From: Pseudomonadota bacterium
GTDB taxonomy: Bacteria > Pseudomonadota > Alphaproteobacteria > Rhizobiales > Xanthobacteraceae
DNA length: 23,303 bases
NCBI GenBank assembly: GCA_021779635.1
Contig: JAJYAH010000017.1
Location: 1 to 23,303 of the forward strand
Direction of reading: 5' to 3'
In this document: positions 7,235-15,657 of the stretch, in pieces
Numbering within the stretch: the stretch's first letter is position 1
Layout of the letters: each line of letters opens with the position of its first letter
The notes under the pieces: model-generated
Seen by the model: only the letters and a program-made list of their open reading frames with translations
Told to the model about the DNA's origin: nothing
Database searches by the model: none
Translations under genes and position numbers: made by a program

Positions 7235-9001
7235 ATGAACGAGAATGTTGCCGAGAGCACGAGTCCGGCTGCGAAAGACCAAATATACGGCCGCAAAGAA
7301 GATACGGAATTTTTTCATCCCTTCCGTGCCTTCGACCTCGCGACCGCGCTGCTGATTGCCGCGATCACCTTAATCGCGCTCTGGACCTTCCGCGACTATG
7401 CGGTATCGAACGACGAGGGCCTGCAACATCACTATGGGCAGCTTATCCTCGAATACTATCGAAGCGGCATGACCGACGAGACAGTATTCGGGTTCCGCGA
7501 CCTTTATCTTTACGGCGGCCTGTTCGATATCGTTGCGGTGCGCCTGAGCGAGATTTTTGCCAGCATCGATGTCTATGACATTAGGCATATTCTCTGCGCG
7601 CTGATCGGCATCTCCGGCATCGCAGCGACCGCGGCCACCGCACGGACGATCTCGGGCTCCCGCGCCGGGTTCATTGCGGCCGTAGCGCTTGCCGTCTGCG
7701 GCTGCTGGTACGGCACGATGTTCAACCATACCAAGGACGTTCCGCTCGCGGCCGGTATGATCGGTGCCACCTACATGCTGATACGCATCATGCGCAGGCT
7801 GCCGCGTCCGCACTTCGGCGACGTACTGCTGTTCGGCTTGCTCACGGGGTGCGCTCTCGGCATTCGCGTTCTCGCGCTGCTACTGGCATTTTACGCTGGT
7901 TTTGCGGTGTTGCTTGCGATGCCCCGACCACTGCAAAGGAACTGGCGATCGACCAGCCGGTTCATTTTGCGATCAATTGTGTATCTCTGCCCCGCGCTTG
8001 TCGTCGCTTACCTGATCATGATCGCGGCTTGGCCCTGGGCGGCGCTGGCGCCACTCAATCCCGTTCGCGGCCTGTTCGAGTTTGCTGAGTTTCAGAAACA
8101 CATCGAAACGCTGCTTGACGGTCATATTTACCCGATGGAGACGGTTCCGCGTCTCTATGTGCCGATTTATATCCTGATCCGCGTCTCGCTGATGACGCTC
8201 GCCGGCGCTGCAATTGGGCTGTTGTTTGCCGGTGCCTCACCGCTAGCCCGACGCGCCGGATTGCAGCCATCCAGTCGCCGGGAGATCGCATTGGTTGCGC
8301 TTACAGTCGTGTTCCCGCTTGCGTGTCAGGTGATCTCGAAAGGCCCCGCCTTCACCGGCTTGCGGCATTTCACGTTCGTGCTGCCGCCGCTTGCCGTCCT
8401 GTCCGGCATCGGCATCGACGCCGCGGTGATCGCTTTGTCGTCGTGGCGAAAGCCCTTCGGATTTGCCGCGCTCGCAGCCGCAAGCGTTTACTTCACCTGG
8501 AATGCCAGCGTGCTGCTTCGGCTGCACCCATACGAATACCTGTACTACAACCCTGTGGTTGGTGGCCTCAACGGCGCATCGCGTCTCTACGTGACCGACT
8601 ACTGGGTCAACATCATGCCGGAGGCTGTAAATCAACTTGAGCAATATCTCGATCGCACCGAGCGGGATGGCAGCTCGCTTACAGCGCACGACTATACGGT
8701 GGGAGTTTGCGGCGAACGAGTCTCGTTCGAGCGGGAACGGTACGCGTTCGAGCGTCGGTTGAAGCGGGTCCGGCTACGCTGGATCAAGAATCAGCAATGG
8801 GGCCGAGCCGACTTCTTCATCGCTCCAACGCATCTGAGCTGCGACAGGATCATTGATGGCAAGGTCGTCGCGACCATTTCGCGGCTTGGGGTTCCCATCG
8901 GCTATGTCAAGGATCGCCGCACGACCACCCAGGCAGCGTTGACCTCGACCAGAGCGGCAAGCGCAAATCTATCGACAGGCTCGGCGTCGAGCACGCCTTG
9001 A
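7235..9001 (+). CDS. GT39/ArnT-like polytopic membrane glycosyltransferase
   Basis: 588 residues from ATG 7235, preceded by AAGGAC; the open frame upstream of this ATG overlaps the previous gene and is ignored. The first membrane span is about 34-52. It is followed by the GT-C hallmark acidic pair Asp60-Glu61 in SNDEGLQHHYG in the first outside loop. NHTKDVPLA (164-172) matches the [HP]KDxP motif of the family. Many hydrophobic spans follow (about 117-137, 143-158, 170-186, 196-230, 265-288 and later) up to around residue 440, then a soluble C-terminal region. GT-C enzymes transfer sugars from polyprenyl-phosphate donors on the periplasmic face, for example onto lipid A or proteins; the acceptor here is unknown. 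The last 25 residues (after YVKDRR) are low-complexity, Thr/Ser/Ala-rich, and may be an out-of-frame extension. Confidence 0.8.
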   Translation: MNENVAESTSPAAKDQIYGRKEDTEFFHPFRAFDLATALLIAAITLIALWTFRDYAVSNDEGLQHHYGQLILEYYRSGMTDETVFGFRDLYLYGGLFDIVAVRLSEIFASIDVYDIRHILCALIGISGIAATAATARTISGSRAGFIAAVALAVCGCWYGTMFNHTKDVPLAAGMIGATYMLIRIMRRLPRPHFGDVLLFGLLTGCALGIRVLALLLAFYAGFAVLLAMPRPLQRNWRSTSRFILRSIVYLCPALVVAYLIMIAAWPWAALAPLNPVRGLFEFAEFQKHIETLLDGHIYPMETVPRLYVPIYILIRVSLMTLAGAAIGLLFAGASPLARRAGLQPSSRREIALVALTVVFPLACQVISKGPAFTGLRHFTFVLPPLAVLSGIGIDAAVIALSSWRKPFGFAALAAASVYFTWNASVLLRLHPYEYLYYNPVVGGLNGASRLYVTDYWVNIMPEAVNQLEQYLDRTERDGSSLTAHDYTVGVCGERVSFERERYAFERRLKRVRLRWIKNQQWGRADFFIAPTHLSCDRIIDGKVVATISRLGVPIGYVKDRRTTTQAALTSTRAASANLSTGSASSTP

Positions 9002-9206
9002 CGGCCACCGAAGAGCCGCCGATTGCTGCCTCGTATCAACGTCTCATTTGGGCCGTTCCCGGCAGTGCAGTTCCGGCTTACTGCAGAATGTTGATGCAGG
9101 CTTTCGAGCGGCCGGACCCAGGCGCGGTCAGCAATTGATCCGGCGTAATTTTCATCGACGCATGCCACGCCTTGTCCGGTTCGGAATAGCTAGCTTTTAC
9201 CGGCGC

Positions 9207-11075
9207 TCAATCGTCGTAGCTGTCGATCACCGTATCGGCGATCGAGCGCTTGGTGATGACGCCGACGATATCGCGGGCCCTGGGCCGGTTCACGCCACTG
9301 AAGACGATCGCCGCACCGGAGCGGCGGCGTTTCAATCTGGCGAATACCAGGCTCAAGAGATCGGTGTCCCGGCAAATGACCGGGCGGATTTCGACAAAAC
9401 GTTCGACCAAGAGGTTCGGATCGGTCTGGGATTCGCGCCATAGCCCGGAACGCGGCGGAATCAGGCCGACGATACGGCCCTCGCGTTCGACGATGATCGC
9501 GCGCAGGTCGTCGGCGGCTTCGGCGCTGATGGTGTCTTTCAGCGATGTTCCAGCCTTGGCCAGGATGAAACGCCGTTCCATGATGTCCCGGGCCTGCTTG
9601 ACCAGATAAAGATTGATGTGCCGCTCCTTCGGGATGCGGTGGCCGCGATGGCGCAGTTTGATCGTATAGATGGTCTCACCGATCAGCCCGCGCCGGATGC
9701 CGGCGGCGATCGCGACCGCGACGATGACGGGAACAATGATGGCGTAATCGCGCGTCATCTCGAAAACCATGACGATGGCGGTCATGACGCCGCCGGTGCC
9801 CGCGCCAACCATCGCGGCCATGCCGACGATCGCAGCCGACGGCGCGGTTATACCGGCATGAGGAAAGACGGCGCCCACCACGACGGCGAACGCTCCCCCC
9901 AGGGTGGCGCCCAGATAGAGCGACGGCGAGAAGATGCCGCCGGAGGCGCCGCATCCGAGACTGATGGTGGTTGCCAGCATCTTCAGTACGAACAGCAATG
10001 CGAGCAGGCCCGCGGAGGTCATCTGATTGTCGAGGGTCGACTGGATCACGCCATAGCCGACGCCATCGACATAAGGGTGGCCGAAGGCGTGGGTCAGAAC
10101 CACCATCATCAGGCCGATGATGGCCATGCCGAGAATATTCTGGGTGTAGGCATTTCCCGGCAGCTTGGGAAAGCCGTCCTCCATGACGACCAGCAGACGA
10201 ATGAAGGCCCAGGAGGCGACGCCGCAAAGGATTCCGAGCAGGACAAACGCGATGGAATCTTCGACGCCAATCGACTGGGCCAGCGAAAGCTGGATGTCAG
10301 GGACGACGAAAGCCGGCGCCGGCCCGATCAATATCCTGCCGATGGTGGTGGCAGCGCCAGTTGCAACCACTACGGGAAGAAAGGTGCGGTTCGAGACCTC
10401 GGGCAGCAGGATCTCCAGTGCGAACAGCACGCCGCCCAGCGGCGTGTTGAAGGTCGCGGCGATGCCGGCGCCGGCGCCGGCAGCGAGCAGGGTGATCTTC
10501 TGCCAGGTCGAGAGTTTGATGGCCTGCGAGAAAGCCGAACCCAGCGCGGCGCCGATCTGGATGATCGGGCCCTCGCGACCGACCGCGGCTCCGCTGCCGA
10601 TCGAGAGCGCCGAGGCCAGCGATTTGATGATCGCCACCTGACCGCGGATGTTGCCGTGCTTGTAAAACACCGCGTCCATCACCTCGGGAACGCCGTGGCC
10701 TTTCGCTTCGGGTGCGAACCGCTGCACCAGAAAGACAACGACCAGACCGCCCAGGACAGGCGAAAGCAATACCCAGTCGCCAAAACGGCTCGGCCCCTCG
10801 CTGATATTGGCGTCGTACCAGATGCTGAACGTGCCGTTGTAAAACGCGTTGTGAAAAAATCCGATCAGCGCGCGCAGGGCGACCGCGCCGCAGCCCGTCA
10901 TGACGCCCACGATCAGCGCCAGGCCGCAAAGAACCAGCAGGTTGACCCTCCGTTTATCGTCGCGGGGCGCCGGGCCGTTGCCGGCAACGGTGGGAGCAGG
11001 GAGGTCGGACGGGGCAGCAGGCGCTCGCGACATGTCAGGCACAACGGCATTGGAACGGGTCACCCCAATCGGCAC
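9207..11075 (-). CDS. CLC-family chloride channel/transporter with CBS domains
   Basis: 622 residues if started at GTG 11075, which has GGAG 5 bp upstream; ATG 11033 (MSRAPAAP) is the alternative. Residues 44-465 are the CLC membrane core with the selectivity-filter motifs: GHGVPE (126-131), GREGP (166-170) with gating Glu168, FNTPLGGVLFALE (209-221) and GASGGIFSPSLY (376-387). The C-terminal part from about 490 resembles a pair of CBS domains (MERRFILAKAGTSLKDT and DIVGVITKRSIADTV), which often bind adenine nucleotides. The pocket serine of E. coli ClcA is His127 here, and the position of its internal proton glutamate (E203) appears to be Ile222. Chloride/proton exchange at the usual ratio is therefore not assured. 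It may act in anion homeostasis or acid response. Confidence 0.9.
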   Translation of the reverse strand: MPIGVTRSNAVVPDMSRAPAAPSDLPAPTVAGNGPAPRDDKRRVNLLVLCGLALIVGVMTGCGAVALRALIGFFHNAFYNGTFSIWYDANISEGPSRFGDWVLLSPVLGGLVVVFLVQRFAPEAKGHGVPEVMDAVFYKHGNIRGQVAIIKSLASALSIGSGAAVGREGPIIQIGAALGSAFSQAIKLSTWQKITLLAAGAGAGIAATFNTPLGGVLFALEILLPEVSNRTFLPVVVATGAATTIGRILIGPAPAFVVPDIQLSLAQSIGVEDSIAFVLLGILCGVASWAFIRLLVVMEDGFPKLPGNAYTQNILGMAIIGLMMVVLTHAFGHPYVDGVGYGVIQSTLDNQMTSAGLLALLFVLKMLATTISLGCGASGGIFSPSLYLGATLGGAFAVVVGAVFPHAGITAPSAAIVGMAAMVGAGTGGVMTAIVMVFEMTRDYAIIVPVIVAVAIAAGIRRGLIGETIYTIKLRHRGHRIPKERHINLYLVKQARDIMERRFILAKAGTSLKDTISAEAADDLRAIIVEREGRIVGLIPPRSGLWRESQTDPNLLVERFVEIRPVICRDTDLLSLVFARLKRRRSGAAIVFSGVNRPRARDIVGVITKRSIADTVIDSYDD

Positions 11076-11136
11076 GAAGCTCCGACGAAATCAACCGGTA
11101 ATTTTGCGGGTCCCGTTGGACAGTCACTCGCTTTTT

Positions 11137-11164
11137 CGTCATGGCCGGGCTTGACCCGGACGAC
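11137..11164. repeat. Palindromic intergenic element (CGTCATGGCCGGG type)
   Basis: CGTCATGGCCGGG (11137-11149) faces CCCGGACGAC (11155-11164) across a short CTTGA loop. It lies in the 91 bp gap between the transglutaminase-like gene and the CLC gene. It shares its boundary hexamer and loop style with the elements at 20671-20701 and 21683-21799, so it belongs to a dispersed REP-like family. Confidence 0.6.
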
Positions 11165-11166
11165 AG

Positions 11167-12003
11167 TCACTGCGATTGCCACTGACCCTGCCGTCCTCCG
11201 GCCTGATCGACCTTGACCGCCACCGTCAGGGTTTCCGTACCGCCGCCATAGCGGGTGCCGCGCACCGGCGCCGCGCCGAGGTAATCGAGGCCGATGGCGA
11301 CGCGGGCATGGGCGTCGGTGGTGCAGATCGCGTTGGCCGGATCGAATCCGACCCAACCAAGATCCGGCACGAACGCTTCCGCCCAGGCGTGTCCGGCCTG
11401 TTGATTGACCATCGCGTCGGAACGCAGGAAATGCCCGGCGACGAAGCGCGCCGGGATGCCGCCTGAGCGTGCGCAGGCGATAAAGATATGCGCATAATCC
11501 TGACACACCCCGCGCTTGCCGGCGAACGCCTCGATCGCCGAGGTGCCGCTGTTGGTAGGGTCTTCATCGAACGTCATGTGCTCGTTGATCTGCATCATCA
11601 GCGCGTGCAGAAACCCGAGCACGTCGACTTCCGGTTCCGATCGCAGTTCGCGCGAAAACGCCGCGATCGCGGTGTTGACTTCGGTCAGCGGCGTCGAGCG
11701 CAGGAACAGGCTCGGCGGAAAGCGCTCGTCGGTGCCCCGCAGCACGCCGCCGGTGTCGTGGGTCTCGATCAGGCCTTCGACCGTGATCGTGAGATCGGCG
11801 AGCGGCCCATGGGTCAGCACATGGGTGACATTGCCGAAGGCGTCCTGATGCACATCGAGGCGGGAATCGGTGGAGACGTCGATCTGCCATTCGGCGACAT
11901 ACTGCCCGTCATGGCTGCCGGGCGTCATTCGCAGGATCTGGATGAGGCCGGTGGCCGGCGGTTCGTAACGGTAGCTGGTGGAATGGGCAATTCGCAGGCG
12001 CAT
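11167..12003 (-). CDS. Transglutaminase-like protease-fold protein
   Basis: 278 residues. An N-terminal beta-rich domain (1-about 100, opening MRLRIAHSTSYRYEPP) precedes a transglutaminase core with an intact papain-like triad: Cys167 in RGVCQDYAH, His205 in GHAWAEAF and Asp221 in GFDPANA. Such bacterial proteins act as peptidases or amide-forming and amide-breaking enzymes, and no signal peptide is visible. It is the third gene of a minus-strand set after the permuted ATP-grasp and alpha-E genes. These three families recur together in proteobacteria, and comparative genomics has proposed peptide ligation and processing of an unidentified product. The gap to the alpha-E gene (168 bp) holds a REP-like palindrome, so co-transcription is plausible but not assured. 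Confidence 0.9.
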   Translation of the reverse strand: MRLRIAHSTSYRYEPPATGLIQILRMTPGSHDGQYVAEWQIDVSTDSRLDVHQDAFGNVTHVLTHGPLADLTITVEGLIETHDTGGVLRGTDERFPPSLFLRSTPLTEVNTAIAAFSRELRSEPEVDVLGFLHALMMQINEHMTFDEDPTNSGTSAIEAFAGKRGVCQDYAHIFIACARSGGIPARFVAGHFLRSDAMVNQQAGHAWAEAFVPDLGWVGFDPANAICTTDAHARVAIGLDYLGAAPVRGTRYGGGTETLTVAVKVDQAGGRQGQWQSQ

Positions 12004-12037
12004 GGCGTACCGGCTTGGAGTTCGAGATTCAGACGAT

Positions 12038-12120
12038 CGTCATTGCGAGGAGCGAAGCGACGAAGCAATCCATTTGGCGGCAAGGTAAGGATGGATTGCT
12101 TCGCTGCGCTCGCAATGACG
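12038..12120. repeat. REP-like palindrome (CGTCATTGCGAG type)
   Basis: CGTCATTGCGAG (12038-12049) and CTCGCAATGACG (12109-12120) are perfect inverted repeats. Inner arms (GAAGCAATCCA and TGGATTGCTTC) extend the pairing, forming an 83-nt cruciform-capable element. It fills the gap between the alpha-E and transglutaminase-like genes. The sequence is typical of dispersed repeats I associate with Bradyrhizobium genomes. Confidence 0.8.
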
Positions 12121-12171
12121 TTGTTGGCGTTGCTACCACGGCCCCGAGAAGCCCGGCCATGACGATATCAG

Positions 12172-13116
12172 TCAAATCAAATATTGTTTGCTGATGATTT
12201 CACCAAGTCGTGAGTTATCCGCGATGAATTCCTGGATGAACTCATGCACGCCGTGCTGGAAGATATCGTCCATGTGGCTGTGTTCGAGGCGGTTGCGGAC
12301 GCCGCGGGCATGGCGCTGTGCGGCGCCCTGGCGGCCATAGGCGACGCCGATCTGGTCGAGATTGCGCACGAGGTTGCCGTAACAACTGGCCAGCGAACGC
12401 GGCAGCGAATCGTTGAGGATCAAGAGGTCCGCGATCAGCCACGGCTTCAGTGTTTCCCGATAGACCCAGTGATAGGCGGTCAGCGCCGACACCGAGCGCA
12501 GGATCGACGTCCACTGATAATAATCGAGCGGTCCGCCGACATGCTCCTCCTCGGGCAGCAGCACGTGATATTTCACATCGAGAATGCGGGCGGTGTTGTC
12601 GGCGCGCTCCAGATGCAGCCCGAGCCGTGAAAACCAGTAGGCGTCGTTGCGCAGCATGGTCCGGTAGGCCGAGCCGTCGAACCGCAGCGAGGTTTCCTGC
12701 ACGAACCGCAAAAACCTCGTCAGCTCTTCCCGGGTTTTGGTGCCCTTGCCCCAGACTTCCTGAAGATCGATCCAGGCCGAGTTGATGGTGTCCCACATCT
12801 CGCTGGTCAGCGCGGTGCGCACCGAGCGCGAATTGAGCCGCGCGTTTTCGATGCAGTTGCGGATCGAGGAGGGATTGGCCGGAGAGAACGACAGGTAATC
12901 GACGACATTACGCTCGTTGGCTTCCTCATGGACCTCGTAGAAGCTGGCGCTGACGCCCGCGGTCAGCAGTGCCGAGTCCCATTCATTGGTCTTGCCGATA
13001 TAGGCATTCGGCAGCGCGGTGACGCGCAGCGTCGCCTCGATGGTGCGCGCCAGATATTCGGCGCGTTCGACATAACGGGCCAGCCAGTAAAGATTTTCGG
13101 CGGTGCGTGACAGCAT
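12172..13116 (-). CDS. Alpha-E domain protein (DUF403)
   Basis: 314 residues beginning MLSRTAENLYWLARYVERAE, the characteristic opening of the alpha-E family, which is all-helical and named for conserved glutamates. Other expected segments are SIRNCIENARLNSRSVRTALTSE-like (about 106-128), DAYWFSRLGLHLERADNTAR (second helical repeat) and a C-terminal HSHMDDIFQHGVHEFIQEF-like stretch. No catalytic activity is established for this family. It nearly always travels with a circularly permuted ATP-grasp protein (here 80 bp upstream) and a transglutaminase-like protein (downstream). It may help bind or present the ligase substrate. The start at 13116 has only a weak ribosome binding site, consistent with translation within an operon. 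Confidence 0.93.
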   Translation of the reverse strand: MLSRTAENLYWLARYVERAEYLARTIEATLRVTALPNAYIGKTNEWDSALLTAGVSASFYEVHEEANERNVVDYLSFSPANPSSIRNCIENARLNSRSVRTALTSEMWDTINSAWIDLQEVWGKGTKTREELTRFLRFVQETSLRFDGSAYRTMLRNDAYWFSRLGLHLERADNTARILDVKYHVLLPEEEHVGGPLDYYQWTSILRSVSALTAYHWVYRETLKPWLIADLLILNDSLPRSLASCYGNLVRNLDQIGVAYGRQGAAQRHARGVRNRLEHSHMDDIFQHGVHEFIQEFIADNSRLGEIISKQYLI

Positions 13117-13134
13117 GCGAGATTCAGCTTTTTT

Positions 13135-13157
13135 CCCTGCCCCCTTGCGGGGGAGGG
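13135..13157. repeat. C/G-run hairpin between the ATP-grasp and alpha-E genes
   Basis: Five Cs (13140-13144) pair with five Gs (13149-13153) across a TTGC loop. Flanking CCCT and AGGG extend the stem past one bulge. A run of six Ts precedes it on the plus strand, so for the minus-strand genes it is followed by As, not Us, and is unlikely to terminate them. It may be a dispersed repeat. Confidence 0.5.
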
Positions 13158-13196
13158 TCAGGAAGGGGGGTGCGAACGGTGCTCAAATCCAACATC

Positions 13197-14615
13197 TCAT
13201 TCGTCCAGAATCCAGGTATCCTTGGTGCCGCCGCCCTGGCTTGAATTCACCACCAGCGAGCCTTCCTTCAGCGCCACGCGGGTCAATCCGCCCGGCACGA
13301 TGGTGACGTGATCGCGTCCGGTCAGCACGAACGGCCGCAGGTCGACATGGCGCGGCGCAAGGCCGGATTCGGTGCAGGTCGGGCAGGTCGACAACGCCAG
13401 CGTCGGTTGGGCGATGAACCCCTCGGGCTCGCGCTTGAGCTTGTCGCGAAACGCCTCGATCGTCGCCTTGGTCGCGGCCGGCCCGATCAGCATGCCGTAG
13501 CCGCCGGAGCCGTGCACTTCCTTGACCACGAGATCGCCGAGATTGTCGAGAACGTAGGCGAGATCCTTGGGCTCGCGGCAGCGCCAGGTCGGCACGTTTT
13601 TCAGGATCGGTTCTTCGCCGAGGTAGAATTTCACGATCTCGGGCATGTAGGAGTAGACCGCCTTGTCGTCGGCGATGCCGGTCCCGACCGCATTGGCCAG
13701 TGTGATGTTGCCGGCCGCATAGGCCGACATCAGCCCGGGCACGCCGAGCGCCGAGTCGGGGCGGAAGGTGAGGGGATCGAGGAAGTCGTCATCGACGCGG
13801 CGGTAGATCACATCGACGCGCTTGAGGCCCTCGGTGGTGCGCATGAACACCTCGTCGTTCTTGACGATGAGGTCGCGGCCCTCCACCAGTTCGATGCCGA
13901 GCTTGTCGGCCAGAAACGAATGCTCGTAATAGGCCGAGTTGTAGACGCCGGGCGTCATCAGCGCCACGGTCGGCTCGGCGGAGGCACTGAGCGGGGCCAC
14001 CGATCGCAACGCCGACAACAGCTCGTCCGGATATTTTTCCACCGGCGCGACGCGGTGGCGGGCAAACAGGTCCGGAAACAGCCGCATCATGATTTCACGG
14101 TTTTCCAGCATGTAGGACACGCCGGAAGGCGTGCGGGCATTGTCCTCCAGCACATAGAAGTTTTCCGGATTGACGCGGACGATGTCGATGCCGGCGATGT
14201 GGACATAGACATCGTGCGGCACGTCCTGGCCGTTCATCTCGGGGCGGAACACCGGATTCTGGAAGATCAGGTCGTCCGGGATGATATTGGCGCGCAGGAT
14301 ATCGCGGCCGTGATAGATGTCGCGCAGGAACATGTTGAGCGCGCGCACCCGCTGCTTCAGGCCTTTTTCGAGGATCGCCCACTCTTTCGCCGACATGATC
14401 CGCGGGATCACGTCGAAGGGAATCAGGCGCTCCTGGGCCTCGGCGTCGCCGTAGACGGCAAAGGTGATGCCGATCCGGCGGAACAGCAATTCCGCCTCCT
14501 GACGGCGATATTCCAGGGCGTCCGGCGGCGTCTCCTTCAGCCAGCGGGAGAGCTCCTGGTAGGCCGGACGGAGGTCGCCGTCGGGACCGTTCATTTCATC
14601 GAACGCAACTGCCAT
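13197..14615 (-). CDS. Circularly permuted ATP-grasp protein (DUF404/DUF407)
   Basis: 472 residues from ATG 14615 (MAVAFDEMNGPDG). An in-frame ATG at 14654 would add 13 residues but has no ribosome binding site. Recognisable blocks are YRRQEAELLFRRIGITFAVY (36-55), LEDNARTPSGVSYMLENR (156-173), VKEVHGSGGYG (364-374, the glycine-rich nucleotide loop) and NSSQGGGTKDTW (457-468). This is a permuted ATP-grasp fold, expected to activate a carboxylate with ATP for ligation to an amine; substrates are unknown. It is first of the minus-strand triad with alpha-E (80 bp) and transglutaminase-like genes. It is divergent from the MoaB/CinA-like gene across a 255 bp region with no motif I could name. It is cytoplasmic, with no signal or membrane segment. 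Confidence 0.93.
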   Translation of the reverse strand: MAVAFDEMNGPDGDLRPAYQELSRWLKETPPDALEYRRQEAELLFRRIGITFAVYGDAEAQERLIPFDVIPRIMSAKEWAILEKGLKQRVRALNMFLRDIYHGRDILRANIIPDDLIFQNPVFRPEMNGQDVPHDVYVHIAGIDIVRVNPENFYVLEDNARTPSGVSYMLENREIMMRLFPDLFARHRVAPVEKYPDELLSALRSVAPLSASAEPTVALMTPGVYNSAYYEHSFLADKLGIELVEGRDLIVKNDEVFMRTTEGLKRVDVIYRRVDDDFLDPLTFRPDSALGVPGLMSAYAAGNITLANAVGTGIADDKAVYSYMPEIVKFYLGEEPILKNVPTWRCREPKDLAYVLDNLGDLVVKEVHGSGGYGMLIGPAATKATIEAFRDKLKREPEGFIAQPTLALSTCPTCTESGLAPRHVDLRPFVLTGRDHVTIVPGGLTRVALKEGSLVVNSSQGGGTKDTWILDE

Positions 14616-14870
14616 ATACCCCGACGCTTTTTGCGGCCATGCGGGACATTGCATGACAAAAAGGGATGGTAGCAAGGCCCGGGCCAGCGCGATATGCATT
14701 CGCGGACGGCATTTGCTATGGATCATCGGAATGTTGCCCGAAAAAACGGCTGGGCGGTGCTCATTTCGGCGGCAAAACCCGGTAGCTTCAAGGCGCTGCT
14801 TGAGCGAGGGTGTGGATGCGCATTTTCCGGCTATTTTCGCCGAACGCGCGCGAGACGGCGAGGAGAGGTC

Positions 14871-15611
14871 ATGAGCGATATCGTTACGGCTGGAATTCTG
14901 GTGATCGGGGACGAGATCTTGTCCGGCCGGACCAAGGACAAGAACATCGGCTTTATCGCGGAATACCTGACCAATATCGGAATAGACCTCAAGGAGGTCC
15001 GCGTCGTCGCCGACGACGAGGCCGATATCATTGCAGCGCTGGATGCGCTGCGCGCCCGCTACACCTACGTCTTCACCACCGGCGGCATCGGGCCGACCCA
15101 TGACGACATCACCGCCGACAGCGTCGCCAAGGCCTTCGGCGTCGGCATCGATCATCACCCCGAGGTGGTGGCCCGATTCAAAGAGCGATTCAAGAACCCC
15201 GGCGAGCTGAACGAGGCACGGCTTCGCATGGCGCGGATCCCCGACGGCGCCGAACTGATCCAGAGTGCCACGATACTCGCGCCCGGGTTCAAGATCGGCA
15301 ATGTCATCGTCATGGCCGGTGTGCCGTCGATCATGCAGGCGATGATGGATATCGTCGCGCCAAAGTTGAAGTCCGGCGTCAAGATGTTGTCGGATTCGGT
15401 GCGGGCCAATGCCCGGGAAGGCGACATCGGCGGACCGTTGCGCGCCATCGCCGACGCGCATCCCGACACCATCATCGGCAGCTACCCGTTTCTCGATGAC
15501 GACAAGAAGCCCAACACCAACCTCGTCGTCCGCTCGCGCGACCCGGAGAAGCTGAATGCCGCGATGACCGCGGTGAAGGAGATGCTGGCGGGATTGAACG
15601 TGGTCCGGTAG
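14871..15611 (+). CDS. Molybdopterin-binding (MoaB/CinA N-terminal type) protein
   Basis: 246 residues from ATG 14871, with a strong AGGAGAGG site (14861-14868). [18 protein letters not shown] (8-25) and [20 protein letters not shown] (about 68-87) are the hallmark motifs of the MoCF-biosynthesis fold shared by MoaB, Mog and CinA. Long CinA proteins carry a C-terminal nicotinamide-nucleotide deamidase domain; this protein ends after about 246 residues with no such domain, so a pyridine-nucleotide deamidase role is not expected. Stand-alone forms are usually annotated as competence/damage-inducible or molybdopterin-binding proteins, and the real substrate is unsettled. It is followed 46 bp later by the phosphoribosyltransferase on the same strand, so they may form an operon. 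Confidence 0.88.
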   Translation: MSDIVTAGILVIGDEILSGRTKDKNIGFIAEYLTNIGIDLKEVRVVADDEADIIAALDALRARYTYVFTTGGIGPTHDDITADSVAKAFGVGIDHHPEVVARFKERFKNPGELNEARLRMARIPDGAELIQSATILAPGFKIGNVIVMAGVPSIMQAMMDIVAPKLKSGVKMLSDSVRANAREGDIGGPLRAIADAHPDTIIGSYPFLDDDKKPNTNLVVRSRDPEKLNAAMTAVKEMLAGLNVVR

Positions 15612-15657
15612 CGGATCGGCGAGGGCGGTAACGTGGACAAGAATTCGGAGAATGAGG

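Noticed and set aside
8902..9168. Minus-strand frame of 88 codons after the GT-C gene
   Set aside because: It has no recognisable family, mostly overlaps the GT-C 3' end and has no ribosome binding site.
9618..11216. Long plus-strand open frame (532 codons) opposite the CLC gene
   Set aside because: It is rich in Asp, Arg, Gly and Gln with no motif, and lies antisense to a clear CLC protein. This is a typical GC-rich shadow frame.
12038..12120. Small RNA or riboswitch in the 12.1 kb palindrome
   Set aside because: Its boundary hexamer recurs in other gaps of the window, so a dispersed REP-like element explains it better.
13308..14672. Plus-strand open frame (454 codons) opposite the ATP-grasp gene
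   Set aside because: It is composed mostly of His, Asp, Val and Gly repeats from antisense codons, while the opposite strand has a conserved ATP-grasp protein.
14616..15461. Upstream extension of the ATP-grasp frame to 15461
   Set aside because: The extension is antisense to the MoaB/CinA-like gene. The conserved N-terminus begins at MAVAFDEMNG.
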